Shown here in pieces: positions 45,066 to 54,470 of a stretch of 64,000 nt of DNA. Below the pieces are notes generated by a model. The model was not told the origin of the DNA. It did not search any database and saw only the letters and a list, made by a program, of their open reading frames with translations. Origin of the DNA: Micromonospora sp. NBC_01740 (lineage in GTDB: Bacteria; Actinomycetota; Actinomycetes; Mycobacteriales; Micromonosporaceae). Every line of letters begins with the position of its first letter. The stretch's first letter is position 1. The DNA is taken from positions 1,674,001 to 1,738,000 of the forward strand of contig NZ_CP109150.1 of assembly GCF_035920365.1 (NCBI RefSeq). The letters are read 5' to 3'. The translations under genes and the position numbers were made by a program.

Positions 45066-46544
45066 TCAGGCTGCCCCGGTGATGCGGCCGGCGGCGAGCT
45101 TGCCGGAGATGAGCACCATGGGCACGCCGACGCCGGGCTGGGTGCCCGAGCCGACGAAGACGACGTTCGGCAGCGTCCGGTGCAGGTTCGACGGGCGGAA
45201 CGGGCCGGTCTGGAAGAGGCTGTGGGCGGCGGCGAACGGAGTGCCGGCGGCCATGCCCTGCTCCGCCCACTCGGCCGGGGTGACGGCCCGCAGCACCTCG
45301 ACGCCGGCCCCGAAGCCGACGTAGCCGCGCTCCTCCAGGGTCCCGACGAGCTGGTCGGCGTAGCGCCGGGTGAGGTCGCCCCGCCAGTCGAAGGGGGCCC
45401 GGTCGAGGTTGGGCACCGGGGCGAGCACGTAGTAGGTGTGCCGCCCGGCCGGAGCCACCGACGGGTCGGTCCGACTCGGGTTGGTGACCAGCAGGGACGG
45501 GTCGCTCATCAGCTCGCCCCGCCGGATGACCTCATCGAAGGTGCCCTTCCACGACCGTCCGAAGTGGATGTTGTGGTGGGCGATCTTCCCATACCCCTGC
45601 GTCGAACCGACGTGCAGGACCACGCAGGAAGGGGAGTAGGTGAGCCGGCGCGGACGGCTCGGCGGCAGCAGGTCGCGGTAGGCGACCGGCAGGTCGGGGT
45701 TGAGCACGACCACGTCGGCCGGGATCAGCTCGCCGTCTGCGGTCACCACGCCGGTGGCCCGGCCGTGCGCGGTCTCCACCCGGGTCACCGTGGTGTCGTA
45801 GCGGATCTCGACGCCGTGCTTCTCGGCGGCGCCGGCCATGCCCCGGGAGACCGCGTGGATGCCGCCGCGCGGGAAGTAGACGCCGGCCACCGAGTCGAGG
45901 TACGCGATGACCGCGTAGATGGCCAGCGCGTCGTGCGGGGCGAGGCCGGCGTACATCGCCTGGAAGGAGAAGATCCGCTGGGTGCGCGGGTCCCGGAAGA
46001 ACTGGTTGATCTTCGTCTGGAGTCGGCGGAAGGCGCCGCCCGCCAGCAGCTTGACCAGGTTGCCGGTGAGCAGGTCGGTGGGTGCGTCCAGGTTGCGCTC
46101 GATGAAGTCGGCGCGCTCCCACTGCCAGAGCCTGCGCGCGTAGTCGACGAAGCGCAGGTAGCCGTCGGCCTCGCGCGGGCCGCAGACCCGGGCGATCTCG
46201 GCGGCCATCCGGGTGGTGTCGGTGATGACGTCCAGCGTCGACCCGTCCGGGTAGTACGCCCGGTAGGCCGGGTCGAGCGGGGTGAGGTCGAGCCAGTCGT
46301 CCAGCTCCTCGCCGACCGCGCCGAGCGCCTCGGCGATCAGGTCGGGCATGGTGAGCACGGTGGGTCCGGTGTCGAACTCGTAGCCGTCCACGCCGAGCCG
46401 GCCGGCCCGGCCGCCCGGCACCGGCTCGCGCTCCAGCACGGTCACCTGCCGACCGCTGCCCGCCAGGTGCAGCGCGCAGGCCAGCCCGCCCAGCCCGGCG
46501 CCGACGACGACCACCCGGTCCGTACGCCCGTCGACGGTGCGCAC
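45066..46544 (-). CDS. crtI: Phytoene desaturase
   Basis: 492 residues from a GTG 5 nt after a near-perfect AAGGAGGTGG, 30 nt past crtE. FAD loop VVVGAGLGGLACALHLAGSG at the start, FDTGPTVLTMP, YFPRGGIHAVSRGMA and the C-terminal FVGSGTQPGVGVPMVLISGKLAA are CrtI landmarks. It introduces conjugated double bonds into phytoene. Longer upstream frames cross into crtE and are not used. Confidence 0.93.
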   Translation of the reverse strand: MRTVDGRTDRVVVVGAGLGGLACALHLAGSGRQVTVLEREPVPGGRAGRLGVDGYEFDTGPTVLTMPDLIAEALGAVGEELDDWLDLTPLDPAYRAYYPDGSTLDVITDTTRMAAEIARVCGPREADGYLRFVDYARRLWQWERADFIERNLDAPTDLLTGNLVKLLAGGAFRRLQTKINQFFRDPRTQRIFSFQAMYAGLAPHDALAIYAVIAYLDSVAGVYFPRGGIHAVSRGMAGAAEKHGVEIRYDTTVTRVETAHGRATGVVTADGELIPADVVVLNPDLPVAYRDLLPPSRPRRLTYSPSCVVLHVGSTQGYGKIAHHNIHFGRSWKGTFDEVIRRGELMSDPSLLVTNPSRTDPSVAPAGRHTYYVLAPVPNLDRAPFDWRGDLTRRYADQLVGTLEERGYVGFGAGVEVLRAVTPAEWAEQGMAAGTPFAAAHSLFQTGPFRPSNLHRTLPNVVFVGSGTQPGVGVPMVLISGKLAAGRITGAA

Positions 46545-46573
46545 GCGACCACCTCCTTGTGCGAAGTTGCCCA

Positions 46574-47728
46574 TCATGCCCGCCGGTTGGTGGCGGCGGT
46601 GGCGAGGCCGGTCAGCGCGGTGCGCGCGGTCTCGTCGATCGACGCGGTGCCGAGGGCCGTCAGCGCCTCGTCGACCCGGTCGGAGATCATGCGTTCGACC
46701 CGGTCGACCGCCCCGGTGTCGGCGACCACCTCGGCGAGGCGGGCGACCTCCGCGTCCCCCACGTCGGCGCCGAGGCCGTCCAGCGCGCGCCGCTGGGTCG
46801 GCGTGGCGAGCTGCCGGGCCAGCATGAGCAGCACGGTCGGCTTGCCGGTGCGCAGGTCGTCCCCGGTCGGCTTGCCGGTGGTCGCCGGGTCGCCGTAGAC
46901 GCCGAGCAGGTCGTCGCAGAGCTGGAACGCCTCGCCGACGGCCAGCCCGTAGCGGGTGTACGCGGCGGTCAGCGGGGCGTCGCCGCCGACGCCGGCCAGA
47001 CGGGCGCCGAAGAGCAGCGGCCGCTGCACCGTGTAGCTCGCGGTCTTGTAGCGGGCAACCCGCAGCGCCCGGTCGACCGACCAGTTCGCCGCGTCGCTCT
47101 CGCCGAGCACGTCGAGGTACTGCCCGGCGATCGTCTCCACGCGCATCTGGTCGTAGCAGCGCCGGACGTCGAGCAGGCGGGCCGGCGGCAGCGTCGCGCG
47201 CGCGAGGAGCCGGTCGGCCCAGACCATGCAGAGGTCGCCGATCAGCACGGCGACCGCCTCGCCGAACCGACGCGGGTCGCCCTGGTGGCCGGCGGCGGCG
47301 TGCCGGGCGGCCAGCGCCACGTGCGCGGTGGGCCGGCCACGGCGGGTCGCGGAGGCGTCCATCACGTCGTCCTGGACGAGGGCGAAGGTGTGCAGCAGCT
47401 CCAGGGCGGCGAAGGCGGGCAGCACCGCCGGCAGCGGACCCGTGCCGTCCGGCGCGCCGCGCCACCCCCAGTAGGCGAACGTGGGGCGGACGCGCTTGCC
47501 GCCGGCCAGCACGCAGTCGCGCGCTGTCGCGGCGAATCCGCCCATCGCCGCGTCGATCTCGCGCAACGCGTCGACCTCGGTGGCCAGGAAGGCGGCGAGG
47601 GTGTCCTGCACCGCCGTGACCAGGTCCTTCGTGTACGCGGCCAGGACCGCCCGGACCGGGTCGTCCCCGTCGGTCGGGTCGGCGGGGGCCACGCGGAGCG
47701 AGTTACCCGCAACTGCGTCGTTGGCCAT
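46574..47728 (-). CDS. crtE: Geranylgeranyl diphosphate synthase (polyprenyl synthetase)
   Basis: 384 residues. GGKRVRPTFAYWGW, first Asp-rich motif LVQDDVMDASATRRG and second Asp-rich motif FQLCDDLLGVYGD are all present. Chain elongation of DMAPP with IPP to GGPP is the expected reaction. It is the first gene of the operon crtE-crtI-idi-regulator and is divergent from crtB. Confidence 0.92.
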   Translation of the reverse strand: MANDAVAGNSLRVAPADPTDGDDPVRAVLAAYTKDLVTAVQDTLAAFLATEVDALREIDAAMGGFAATARDCVLAGGKRVRPTFAYWGWRGAPDGTGPLPAVLPAFAALELLHTFALVQDDVMDASATRRGRPTAHVALAARHAAAGHQGDPRRFGEAVAVLIGDLCMVWADRLLARATLPPARLLDVRRCYDQMRVETIAGQYLDVLGESDAANWSVDRALRVARYKTASYTVQRPLLFGARLAGVGGDAPLTAAYTRYGLAVGEAFQLCDDLLGVYGDPATTGKPTGDDLRTGKPTVLLMLARQLATPTQRRALDGLGADVGDAEVARLAEVVADTGAVDRVERMISDRVDEALTALGTASIDETARTALTGLATAATNRRA

Positions 47729-47757
47729 GTGACCGAGCGTACCCTAGGCTTACGAGT

Positions 47758-47781
47758 TGCGTCGATTTGTGCGTCGATAAT
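47758..47781. promoter_or_regulatory. Tandem 12-bp direct repeat in the crtE-crtB promoter region
   Basis: TGCGTCGATTTG (47758-47769) is followed at once by TGCGTCGATAAT (47770-47781), identical in the first 9 bases. The second copy contains GATAAT, a good -10 for crtB. CarH-type regulators bind head-to-tail direct repeats of about 11 bp, so this is a candidate operator for the regulator encoded in the same cluster. Confidence 0.5.
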
Positions 47782-47793
47782 TGAGGAGGGCCG

Positions 47794-48732
47794 GTGGACA
47801 CCGATCTCACCGCTGCCTATGACCGCTGCCGTGAGCTGCACAAACGGCACGGCCGCACCTACTATCTCGCCACCCGGCTGCTGCCCGCTTGGAAACGGCG
47901 GCATGTGCACGCCTTGTACGGATTTACGCGCTACGCCGACGAGATCGTCGACCGCACCGAGGAACTTCCCCCGGCCGAGCGCGCCGCCCGGCTCGACGAC
48001 TGGGCCGGCCGATTCATCGCCGGACTGCACGGCGGACCGGTGGACGACCCGCTGCTCCCCGCCGTGCTGCACACGATCGCCGTCTTCGATCTCGACCGCG
48101 ACGACTTCGCGTCGTTTCTCAAGAGCATGGCGATGGACCTGACGGTCACCTCGTACCGCACCTACGACCACCTGCTCCACTACATGGAGGGCTCGGCGGC
48201 GGTGATCGGCACCATGATGCTGCCGATCCTGGGCAGCTCCGACCCGGCGGCGGCCCGGGAGCCGGCCCGCCAGCTCGGCTTCGCCTTCCAGCTCACCAAC
48301 TTCATCCGGGACGTGGCCGAGGACCTCGACCGGGGGCGGACCTACCTGCCCGACGACGACCTGGCCCTGTTCGGCGTCACCCGGGAGGACCTGGCCGAGG
48401 CGCGCGCCCGGGGCCGCGCCACGTCCCGGATCCGGGAGCTGATCGCGTACGAGGTGACCCGCGCCCAGGCGCACTACGTCGCCGCGGCTCCCGGGATCAC
48501 CCTGCTCGCACCCGCCTCGCAGGCCTGTATGCGCACCGCGTACGCGCTCTACGGCGGGATCCTGGACGAGGTGGCCGCGCGGGACTACGACGTCTTCGTC
48601 GACCGGGCGCTGGTGCCGCAGCGCCGCCGGCTGGCGGTGGCCGCCCGCGCCCTGCTCACCCCCGCCGGCACGCCGGTGGTGATCCCCGGCCCCGCCCGGG
48701 TGCCCGGCCCGCTGGCCGTGCCGACCCCGTGA
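47794..48732 (+). CDS. crtB: Phytoene synthase
   Basis: 312 residues from a GTG after GAGGAGG. Head-to-head condensation of two GGPP. YGFTRYADEIVD (first Asp-rich region), LGFAFQLTNFIRDVAEDLDRGRTYLP (second) and YALYGGILDEV are the squalene/phytoene synthase motifs. A Pro-rich end is added. It is transcribed away from crtE, with both starts facing a 65-bp control region. Confidence 0.93.
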   Translation: MDTDLTAAYDRCRELHKRHGRTYYLATRLLPAWKRRHVHALYGFTRYADEIVDRTEELPPAERAARLDDWAGRFIAGLHGGPVDDPLLPAVLHTIAVFDLDRDDFASFLKSMAMDLTVTSYRTYDHLLHYMEGSAAVIGTMMLPILGSSDPAAAREPARQLGFAFQLTNFIRDVAEDLDRGRTYLPDDDLALFGVTREDLAEARARGRATSRIRELIAYEVTRAQAHYVAAAPGITLLAPASQACMRTAYALYGGILDEVAARDYDVFVDRALVPQRRRLAVAARALLTPAGTPVVIPGPARVPGPLAVPTP

Positions 48733-48750
48733 CGGCCGCCCGCCGCTGAC

Positions 48751-48903
48751 CGTCAGCCCGTCCCCCCGTCAGCCCGTCCCCCCGTCAGCCGGAGGCCGGC
48801 GGCAGCCACGGCCAGCCGGCGGCGCTGGCCGGAGCGGGCCGGGGGTGGCAGTGGTCGGAGATGACGAGCTGGTCCCAGCGCCCGGCGCCCAGCGCCCGGC
48901 GCC
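48751..48903. repeat. Two short tandem repeats downstream of crtB
   Basis: CGTCAGCCCGTCCCCC is repeated at 48751-48766 and 48767-48782 with a partial third copy to 48790; CAGCGCCCGGCGCC is repeated at 48876-48889 and 48890-48903. No gene is seen between crtB and the serine hydrolase. Confidence 0.6.
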
Positions 48904-48920
48904 AGTCGCCGGCCGTGCGG

Positions 48921-49985
48921 TCAGAGGCAGGAGTGCAGGGCGTCCGCCAGGGCGTCGACCCGGTCGTGGTCGGCCAGGTGCGCCGTGGCGTAGGCGAAGG
49001 TGTAGCCGCGTCCGGGATCGGCCCTGGCGGAGCTGCCGCCGATCCCGCCCATGCCCCAGCTGCCGTCCTCCTCCCACTGCATGCCCAGCGTCCAGCGGGT
49101 CCGCCGGCCGAGCAGCAGGTCGTCGCCGTCGTACTGGACCCGGGTCGCCTCGGCCACCAGTTCCCGGCTGAACAGCCGTACGCCGTCGAGGACGCCGCCG
49201 GCGAGCAGTCCCGCGTAGAGGCGGGCCAGGGCGCCGGCGGTCGAGTGCAGGTTGACGGCCGGCACCTCGGCGCCGCGCCAGAGCGGGCTGTTCACCACCG
49301 CCGGGTCCCGGCCGCCGGGCGGGTTGTCCAGCGCCCGCGCCCAGAGCGAACCCGGCTCGCCGGCCGCCCGGTCCGGCCACCCCGGATCGCCGTGGCGCAG
49401 GTCGGCGCAGCGGCGCTGGTCCGCCTCGCCCAGGCCGAAGCCGAGGTCCAGCCGCCACGGACCGGCGATCTCCTCGGCCAGGAAGCGGCCCACCGATCGC
49501 CCGTCGACCCGCCGCACCAGCTCGCCGACCAGGTGCCCGTACGTCCAGGCGTGCTCGCCCGCGACGGACCCGGGCGGCCATTCCGGCTCGGCGGCGGCGA
49601 GGTCGGCGCAGAGCAGGTCCCAGTCGGCGACGGCGGCGGCCGGCCGGGGCACCGGGAAGGCCGGCAGCCCGGCGGTGTGCGCCAACACCTGGCGGACGGT
49701 GGCCGGGGCGCGGAAGCCGGGCCAGTGGTCGACGACGGGGTCGCCCAGGTCGAGCCGGCCCCGGTCGACCAGCGCCAGCAGGCAGAGGGCGGCGACCGGC
49801 TTGGCGACGGAGTAGACGTTCACCAGCGTGTCCGGCAGCCACGGCTGCCCCGGTGACCGCTCGCCGCCGACGATGTCGACCACCGGCTCGCCGTCGTACC
49901 AGATCGCCAGGCCGGCCCCGGTCTCCCGGCCCTCGGCGAGCAGTTCGGCGAAGCAGTCGTGGACGGCGGAGAAGCGGGTGCGCAT
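48921..49985 (-). CDS. Serine hydrolase of the beta-lactamase/EstB-like family
   Basis: 354 residues, no signal peptide. The SxxK nucleophile motif is SVAK (about 58-61, in VNVYSVAKPVAALCLLALVDRG), and HTAGLP and WTYGHLVGELVRRVDG supply the second conserved Tyr region. GMGGIGGSSARAD takes the place of the third motif. Such enzymes are cytoplasmic esterases or amidases more often than lactamases. Substrate unknown. Confidence 0.85.
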   Translation of the reverse strand: MRTRFSAVHDCFAELLAEGRETGAGLAIWYDGEPVVDIVGGERSPGQPWLPDTLVNVYSVAKPVAALCLLALVDRGRLDLGDPVVDHWPGFRAPATVRQVLAHTAGLPAFPVPRPAAAVADWDLLCADLAAAEPEWPPGSVAGEHAWTYGHLVGELVRRVDGRSVGRFLAEEIAGPWRLDLGFGLGEADQRRCADLRHGDPGWPDRAAGEPGSLWARALDNPPGGRDPAVVNSPLWRGAEVPAVNLHSTAGALARLYAGLLAGGVLDGVRLFSRELVAEATRVQYDGDDLLLGRRTRWTLGMQWEEDGSWGMGGIGGSSARADPGRGYTFAYATAHLADHDRVDALADALHSCL

Positions 49986-50077
49986 CCGGCCACGGTAGGA
50001 GGCCGGGACGCCGGCGGGCAGCGGATTTCCGGCTCGACCCGCTGGCCGGCCGCCGGGCGGTGCGCGATGCTGGCGGG

Positions 50078-51535
50078 ATGGCGGATCCGGAACTGGTGGA
50101 CGTGGTCGTGGTCGGGCTCGGGGTCGGCGGCGAGGAGGTGGCCGGGCGGCTCGCCGAGGCGGGGCTGAGCGTCGTCGGCGTCGAGCGTGATCTGGTCGGC
50201 GGGGAGTGCCCGTACTGGGGGTGCGTGCCGAGCAAGATGATGATCCGGGCGGCCAACGCGATCGCCGAGGCCCGCCGGGTGGACGGGCTCGCGGGCACCG
50301 CCGAGGTCCGGCCCGACTGGGCGCCGGTGGCGAAGCGGATCCGCGAGGAGGCCACCGACACCTGGGACGACACGGTCGCGGTGCAGCGGTTCACCGGCAA
50401 GGGCGGGCGGTTCGTCCGGGGCACCGCCCGGCTCGACGGCCCCGGCCGGGTACGCGTGGGCGAGCGGGTCTTCCAGGCCCGGCACGGGATCGTGCTGGGC
50501 ACCGGCACCAGACCGTCCGTGCCGCCGGTCGACGGGCTGGCGGACACGCCGTACTGGACCAACCGGCAGGCGATCGAGGTCGAGGAGCTGCCGGAGTCGC
50601 TGCTGGTGCTGGGCGGCGGGGCGATCGGGCTGGAGCTGGCGCAGGTCTTCGCCCGGTTCGGGGTCCGGGTCACCGTGGTCGAGGCCCTGGACCGGGTGCT
50701 CGCCGTCGAGGAGCCCGAGGCGTCCGAGGTGGCCGCCGCCGCGCTGCGGGCCGACGGGGTGGAGATCCACACCGGGGTGCGGGCGGAGCGGGTCAGCCAC
50801 GACGGGCGCGGCTTCACCCTGCACGCGGCCGGTGGGGCGCGGTTCACCGCCGAGCGGCTGCTGGTGGTGACCGGTCGCCGGGCCCACCTGGACGAGCTGG
50901 GCCTGGACACCGTCGGGGTGGACGCCGGCCGGCGCTACCTGGCCGTGGACGACCGGCTGTACGTGACGGAGGGGATCTGGGCGGTCGGCGACGTCACCGG
51001 CGAGGGGGCGTTCACGCACGTCGCGATGTACCAGGCGGGGATCGTCGTCGCCGACCTGCTCGACCACGCCCGGCGCGCCGCAGGCGGGCCCGACCCCAGC
51101 GGCACCGCGAGCGCGACGGGTGGCGCGTCGGGCACCACCGGCGTGCGCGGTTCCGCCGGTGCGGTGCCGCGCGCCGACTACCGGGCGCTGCCCCGGGTGA
51201 CCTTCACCGACCCCGAGGTCGGCGCGGTCGGCCTCACCGAGTCGCAGGCCCGCGAGCGGGGCGTCAACGTGCAGGTCGGCCTCGCCCGGTTGCCGTCGTC
51301 CGCCCGGGGCTGGATCCACAAGGCCGGCAACGAGGGCTTCGTCAAGCTGGTCGCGGACGCCGACCAGGGCGTGCTGATCGGCGCGACCTCGGTGGGGCCG
51401 GCCGGTGGCGAGGTGCTCTCCGGTCTGGCGGTGGCGGTGCACGCAGCCGTGCCGCTCGCCCGGCTCCGGCAGATGATCTACGCGTACCCGACCTTCCACC
51501 GGACGATCGAGGACGCGTTGCGGAACATGTCCTGA
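50078..51535 (+). CDS. FAD-dependent pyridine nucleotide-disulfide oxidoreductase
   Basis: 485 residues. FAD loop VVVGLGVGGEEVAGRLAEAG, redox-active CPYWGC in GGECPYWGCVPSK, a second nucleotide loop LLVLGGGAIGLELAQVFARFG and WAVGDVTGEGAFTH place it with lipoamide dehydrogenase and mercuric reductase relatives. The dimer-interface motif reads YPTFHRTIEDAL instead of the usual HPTxxE, as in the uncharacterised group. A Gly/Ser/Thr-rich insert of about 30 residues (near 335-365) is unusual. The frame upstream of this ATG is non-coding. Confidence 0.87.
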   Translation: MADPELVDVVVVGLGVGGEEVAGRLAEAGLSVVGVERDLVGGECPYWGCVPSKMMIRAANAIAEARRVDGLAGTAEVRPDWAPVAKRIREEATDTWDDTVAVQRFTGKGGRFVRGTARLDGPGRVRVGERVFQARHGIVLGTGTRPSVPPVDGLADTPYWTNRQAIEVEELPESLLVLGGGAIGLELAQVFARFGVRVTVVEALDRVLAVEEPEASEVAAAALRADGVEIHTGVRAERVSHDGRGFTLHAAGGARFTAERLLVVTGRRAHLDELGLDTVGVDAGRRYLAVDDRLYVTEGIWAVGDVTGEGAFTHVAMYQAGIVVADLLDHARRAAGGPDPSGTASATGGASGTTGVRGSAGAVPRADYRALPRVTFTDPEVGAVGLTESQARERGVNVQVGLARLPSSARGWIHKAGNEGFVKLVADADQGVLIGATSVGPAGGEVLSGLAVAVHAAVPLARLRQMIYAYPTFHRTIEDALRNMS

Positions 51536-51647
51536 CGACCGGGCCGCATGCCGGATGCCGGATGGCGGGCAGCGCGCGGCAGCGGAAGGCAATCGTGCGG
51601 CAGATGGCTGCTCATTTCTTTCATCGGGATGACGTACGATTGCGGCC

Positions 51648-52649
51648 GTGACGAAGCGGTTGACCGAAGTTGCCAAGAAGGCGGGCGTCAGCGAGGCCAC
51701 CGTCAGCCGGGTGCTCAACGGCCGGGACGGGGTCTCCGAGGCGACCCGGACGGCGGTGCTGACCGCGCTGGACGTGCTCGGCTACGAGCGGCCCACCAAG
51801 CTGCGCGGCGAGCGCGCCCGGCTGGTCGGGCTGGTGCTGCCCGAGTTGCAGAACCCGATCTTCCCGGCGCTCGCCGAGGTGGTCACCGGATCCCTCGCCC
51901 AGCGCGGGTTCACCCCGGCGCTCTGCGCCCGCACCATCGGTGGCGTCTCCGAGATGGACTACGTGGAGATGCTCCTGGACCACCAGGTCTCCGGGGTGAT
52001 CTTCGCCGGTGGGTCGTACGCGCTCGCCGACGCCCGGCACGACCACTACCGCCGGCTGACCGACCGGGGCCTGCCGGTGGTGCTGGTCAACGCGGGGGTG
52101 GACGAGTTGGGCTTCCCCCGGGTCTCCACGGACGACGCGGTGGCGGTGGAGCAGGCGTACGGGCACCTGCGCTCGCTCGGGCACGAGCGGATCGGGATGG
52201 TGCTCGGCCCGGAGGGGCACGTGCCGTCCCGGCGCAAGCTGGACGCGATGGCCCAGGCGGCGGGCTGGGGTGACGACACGGCGTACGTGGAGCGCTCCAG
52301 CTTCTCCATGGAGGGGGCGCGGGTCGCCGCGACCAAGCTGGTCGAGCGCGGCGTGACCGGCATCGTCTGCGCCAGCGACGTGCTGGCCCTCGGCGCCATC
52401 CGGGCCGCCCGGCGGCTGGGTCGGGTGGTGCCGACCGACGTGTCGGTGGTGGGCTTCGACGACTCCGCGTTCATGACCTGCACCGACCCGCCGTTGACCA
52501 CCGTGCGGCAGCCGATCGAGACCATGGGGCAGGCCGCCGTGGACCTGCTGGTCACCCAGATCGAGGGCGCCGGCGTGCTGCACGACGAGCTGCTGTTCGA
52601 GCCCGAGCTGGTCGTCCGCGGTTCCACCGCGCCCGCCCCCGGTCGCTGA
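51648..52649 (+). CDS. LacI-family transcriptional repressor
   Basis: 333 residues from GTG. The helix-turn-helix and hinge are at the N-terminus (RLTEVAKKAGVSEATVSRVLNGRDGVSEATR, then LGYERP). The rest is a sugar-binding domain (LVGLVLPELQNPIFPAL, GVIFAGG, GIVCASDVLALGAIRAARRLG, VSVVGFDDS). It precedes an alpha-glucoside ABC/GH13 operon whose promoter has a palindrome over the -35, so it is probably the local repressor. Confidence 0.9.
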   Translation: MTKRLTEVAKKAGVSEATVSRVLNGRDGVSEATRTAVLTALDVLGYERPTKLRGERARLVGLVLPELQNPIFPALAEVVTGSLAQRGFTPALCARTIGGVSEMDYVEMLLDHQVSGVIFAGGSYALADARHDHYRRLTDRGLPVVLVNAGVDELGFPRVSTDDAVAVEQAYGHLRSLGHERIGMVLGPEGHVPSRRKLDAMAQAAGWGDDTAYVERSSFSMEGARVAATKLVERGVTGIVCASDVLALGAIRAARRLGRVVPTDVSVVGFDDSAFMTCTDPPLTTVRQPIETMGQAAVDLLVTQIEGAGVLHDELLFEPELVVRGSTAPAPGR

Positions 52650-52678
52650 CCCGGGCCCGCCCCCCGCCCACCCGAACG

Positions 52679-52723
52679 ACGGAACGGCCGTCGACCGCTG
52701 CCCGCGGTCGGCGGCCGTTCCGT
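52679..52723 (+). terminator. Terminator after the LacI gene
   Basis: Arms ACGGAACGGCCG and CGGCCGTTCCGT with an inner GACCGC/GCGGTC pair form a stem of about 18 bp with one 2-nt internal mismatch. Confidence 0.7.
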
Positions 52724-52821
52724 TCTGCCTGCCCGGTGGCAGGAACCAGTCGGGCCAAAGCCGCAAATAGGCTGCCTTCCAAGATCCTGTCAAATTCTGT
52801 CGCCCCAAAGTCTCGTCTTTT

Positions 52822-52868
52822 CAGCAAGAGATCGATACCTTGCTGGGACAAGTTCGCTTGGCTACAGT
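52822..52868 (+). promoter_or_regulatory. Promoter and operator of the alpha-glucoside operon
   Basis: TTGCTG (52840-52845), 17 nt, TACAGT (52863-52868). Arms CAGCAAG (52822-52828) and CTTGCTG (52839-52845) around a 10-bp centre form a palindrome that covers the -35. LacI-family repressors bind such sites. Confidence 0.55.
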
Positions 52869-53012
52869 GACCCCACTCACACCTGGCCCCGGCGCAGCTA
52901 CCCGGGGTCAGGTCGCTTGGCAGATGCAGATCAGTGCCGGCGCATCGGCGCGGTGACGACCACCGGGCATCAGCGCAGGTCATGGAGACACCGTTCCCGA
53001 AGGGATGGACAG

Positions 53013-54392
53013 ATGTCCGTACCGCAGTACCGGAAGACTGCGGCGTTGGCGCTCGTGGCCGGCCTGGGGCTCAGCCTTGCGGCCTGTTCGACGAAGAGCG
53101 ACGACGCGACAGGCAGCGCAGGCGGCAAGGTCACCGTCACCGTCGACTGCCAGCCGGTCGGCTCCCAGAAAGAGCTGTTGAAGAACTGGAACGACGACGT
53201 CGCCGAATTCCAGCGGCAGAACCCCGACATCGTCATCAAGAGCGTGAGCGTCGGCGAGCAGTGCAACAACCCGCCGGACTTCACCGCCCGCCTGGCCGGT
53301 GGCACCGTGACCGACCTGTTCTACGGGTACATGACCGATCTCCAGCAGGTGCTGGACTCCGGCCAGGCGATGGACATCAGCGAGTACGCCGACAAGGACA
53401 CGGTCCCCACCTGGGACAGCGTCGACCCGGCGCTCAAGGAGGCCTTCAGCCACGACGGGAAGCTCTACGCCGTCCCGGCGAAGAACTACTCGATGGGCCT
53501 GGTCTACAACAAGGTGCTGTTCCAGCAGGCGGGGCTCGACGTCAACAACCCGCCCAAGACGTGGCCCGAGGTCCGGGCGGCCGCCAAGAAGATCTCCGCG
53601 CTCGGCAACGGGATCGCCGGCTACTCGGAGTACAGCGCCGGCAACACCGGCGGCTGGCACTTCACCTCCCTGCTCTACTCGCAGGGCGGCCAGATGCTGA
53701 CCGAGGACGGCAAGAAGGCCGACTTCAACAACGCCATGGGCAAGCAGGTCCTGCAGAACCTCAAGGACATGCGGTACGGCGACAACAGCATGGGCAGCCG
53801 CCAGCTGCTCCAGTGGGGCGACCTGCTGACCAACGCCGCCGCCGGCAAGGTGGGCATGTTCATCGGCGCGCCGGACTCCACCCAGGCGATCGTCAGCCAG
53901 TTCCAGGGCAAGTTCCAGGACTGGGCGATGGCCCCGCTGCCCGGTCAGGACGGCGCGGCGAAGGGCACGCTCGGCGGCGGCGAGGGCTACTTCTTCAAGA
54001 AGGGCCTCTCCCCGGAGCAGGTCGAGGCCGGTCTGAAGTGGATCGCCTACCAGAAGCTGACGCCAGGCAAGGGCCAGTTCGACTACGTCCGGGCCAAGCC
54101 GCAGAACTACCCGGTCGGCCTGCCCCAGCCGCTGCTCTTCGCCAACGGCAGTGACGCGCAGAAGCAGGAGCTCGAACTGCGCAAGGCGAACGCGAACGTC
54201 GACACCGCCAACTTCGCGCTCTTCGAGGCCACCCCGGTGCAGATCAAGGGCGAACCGCGCAACGCGCAGGCGATCTACGCGGTGCTCGACGCGGCGATGT
54301 CCGGGGTGCTGACCAACCCGAACGCGAACATCGACGCGCTGCTCAAGACGGCCGAGGACAAGGTCAACCAGCTCCTCGCCGCGGCGAGCTGA
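53013..54392 (+). CDS. Sugar ABC transporter substrate-binding lipoprotein
   Basis: 459 residues. Lipobox LSLAAC near residue 25, then the extracellular-solute-binding (family 1) pattern: KVTVTVDCQ, LYAVPAKNYSMGLVYNKVLFQQAGL, PKTWPEVRAAAKKI and GYFFKKGLSPEQVEAGLKWI. It delivers oligosaccharides to the two permeases downstream. ATPase is not in the operon; a shared MsiK-type ATPase elsewhere is likely, as in other actinomycetes. Confidence 0.92.
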   Translation: MSVPQYRKTAALALVAGLGLSLAACSTKSDDATGSAGGKVTVTVDCQPVGSQKELLKNWNDDVAEFQRQNPDIVIKSVSVGEQCNNPPDFTARLAGGTVTDLFYGYMTDLQQVLDSGQAMDISEYADKDTVPTWDSVDPALKEAFSHDGKLYAVPAKNYSMGLVYNKVLFQQAGLDVNNPPKTWPEVRAAAKKISALGNGIAGYSEYSAGNTGGWHFTSLLYSQGGQMLTEDGKKADFNNAMGKQVLQNLKDMRYGDNSMGSRQLLQWGDLLTNAAAGKVGMFIGAPDSTQAIVSQFQGKFQDWAMAPLPGQDGAAKGTLGGGEGYFFKKGLSPEQVEAGLKWIAYQKLTPGKGQFDYVRAKPQNYPVGLPQPLLFANGSDAQKQELELRKANANVDTANFALFEATPVQIKGEPRNAQAIYAVLDAAMSGVLTNPNANIDALLKTAEDKVNQLLAAAS

Positions 54393-54470
54393 CCCGACGG
54401 TGGGGGCCGGTGCGCCGGCCCCCACCCCGTCCGCACCGCCCGTCCGGTCACCGACTCACCAGGAGTTGCC

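Noticed and set aside
48751..48790. 16-bp tandem repeat looked at as a CRISPR or iteron
   Set aside because: Copies are directly adjacent with no spacers, only 2.5 units, and no cas or replication gene is near.
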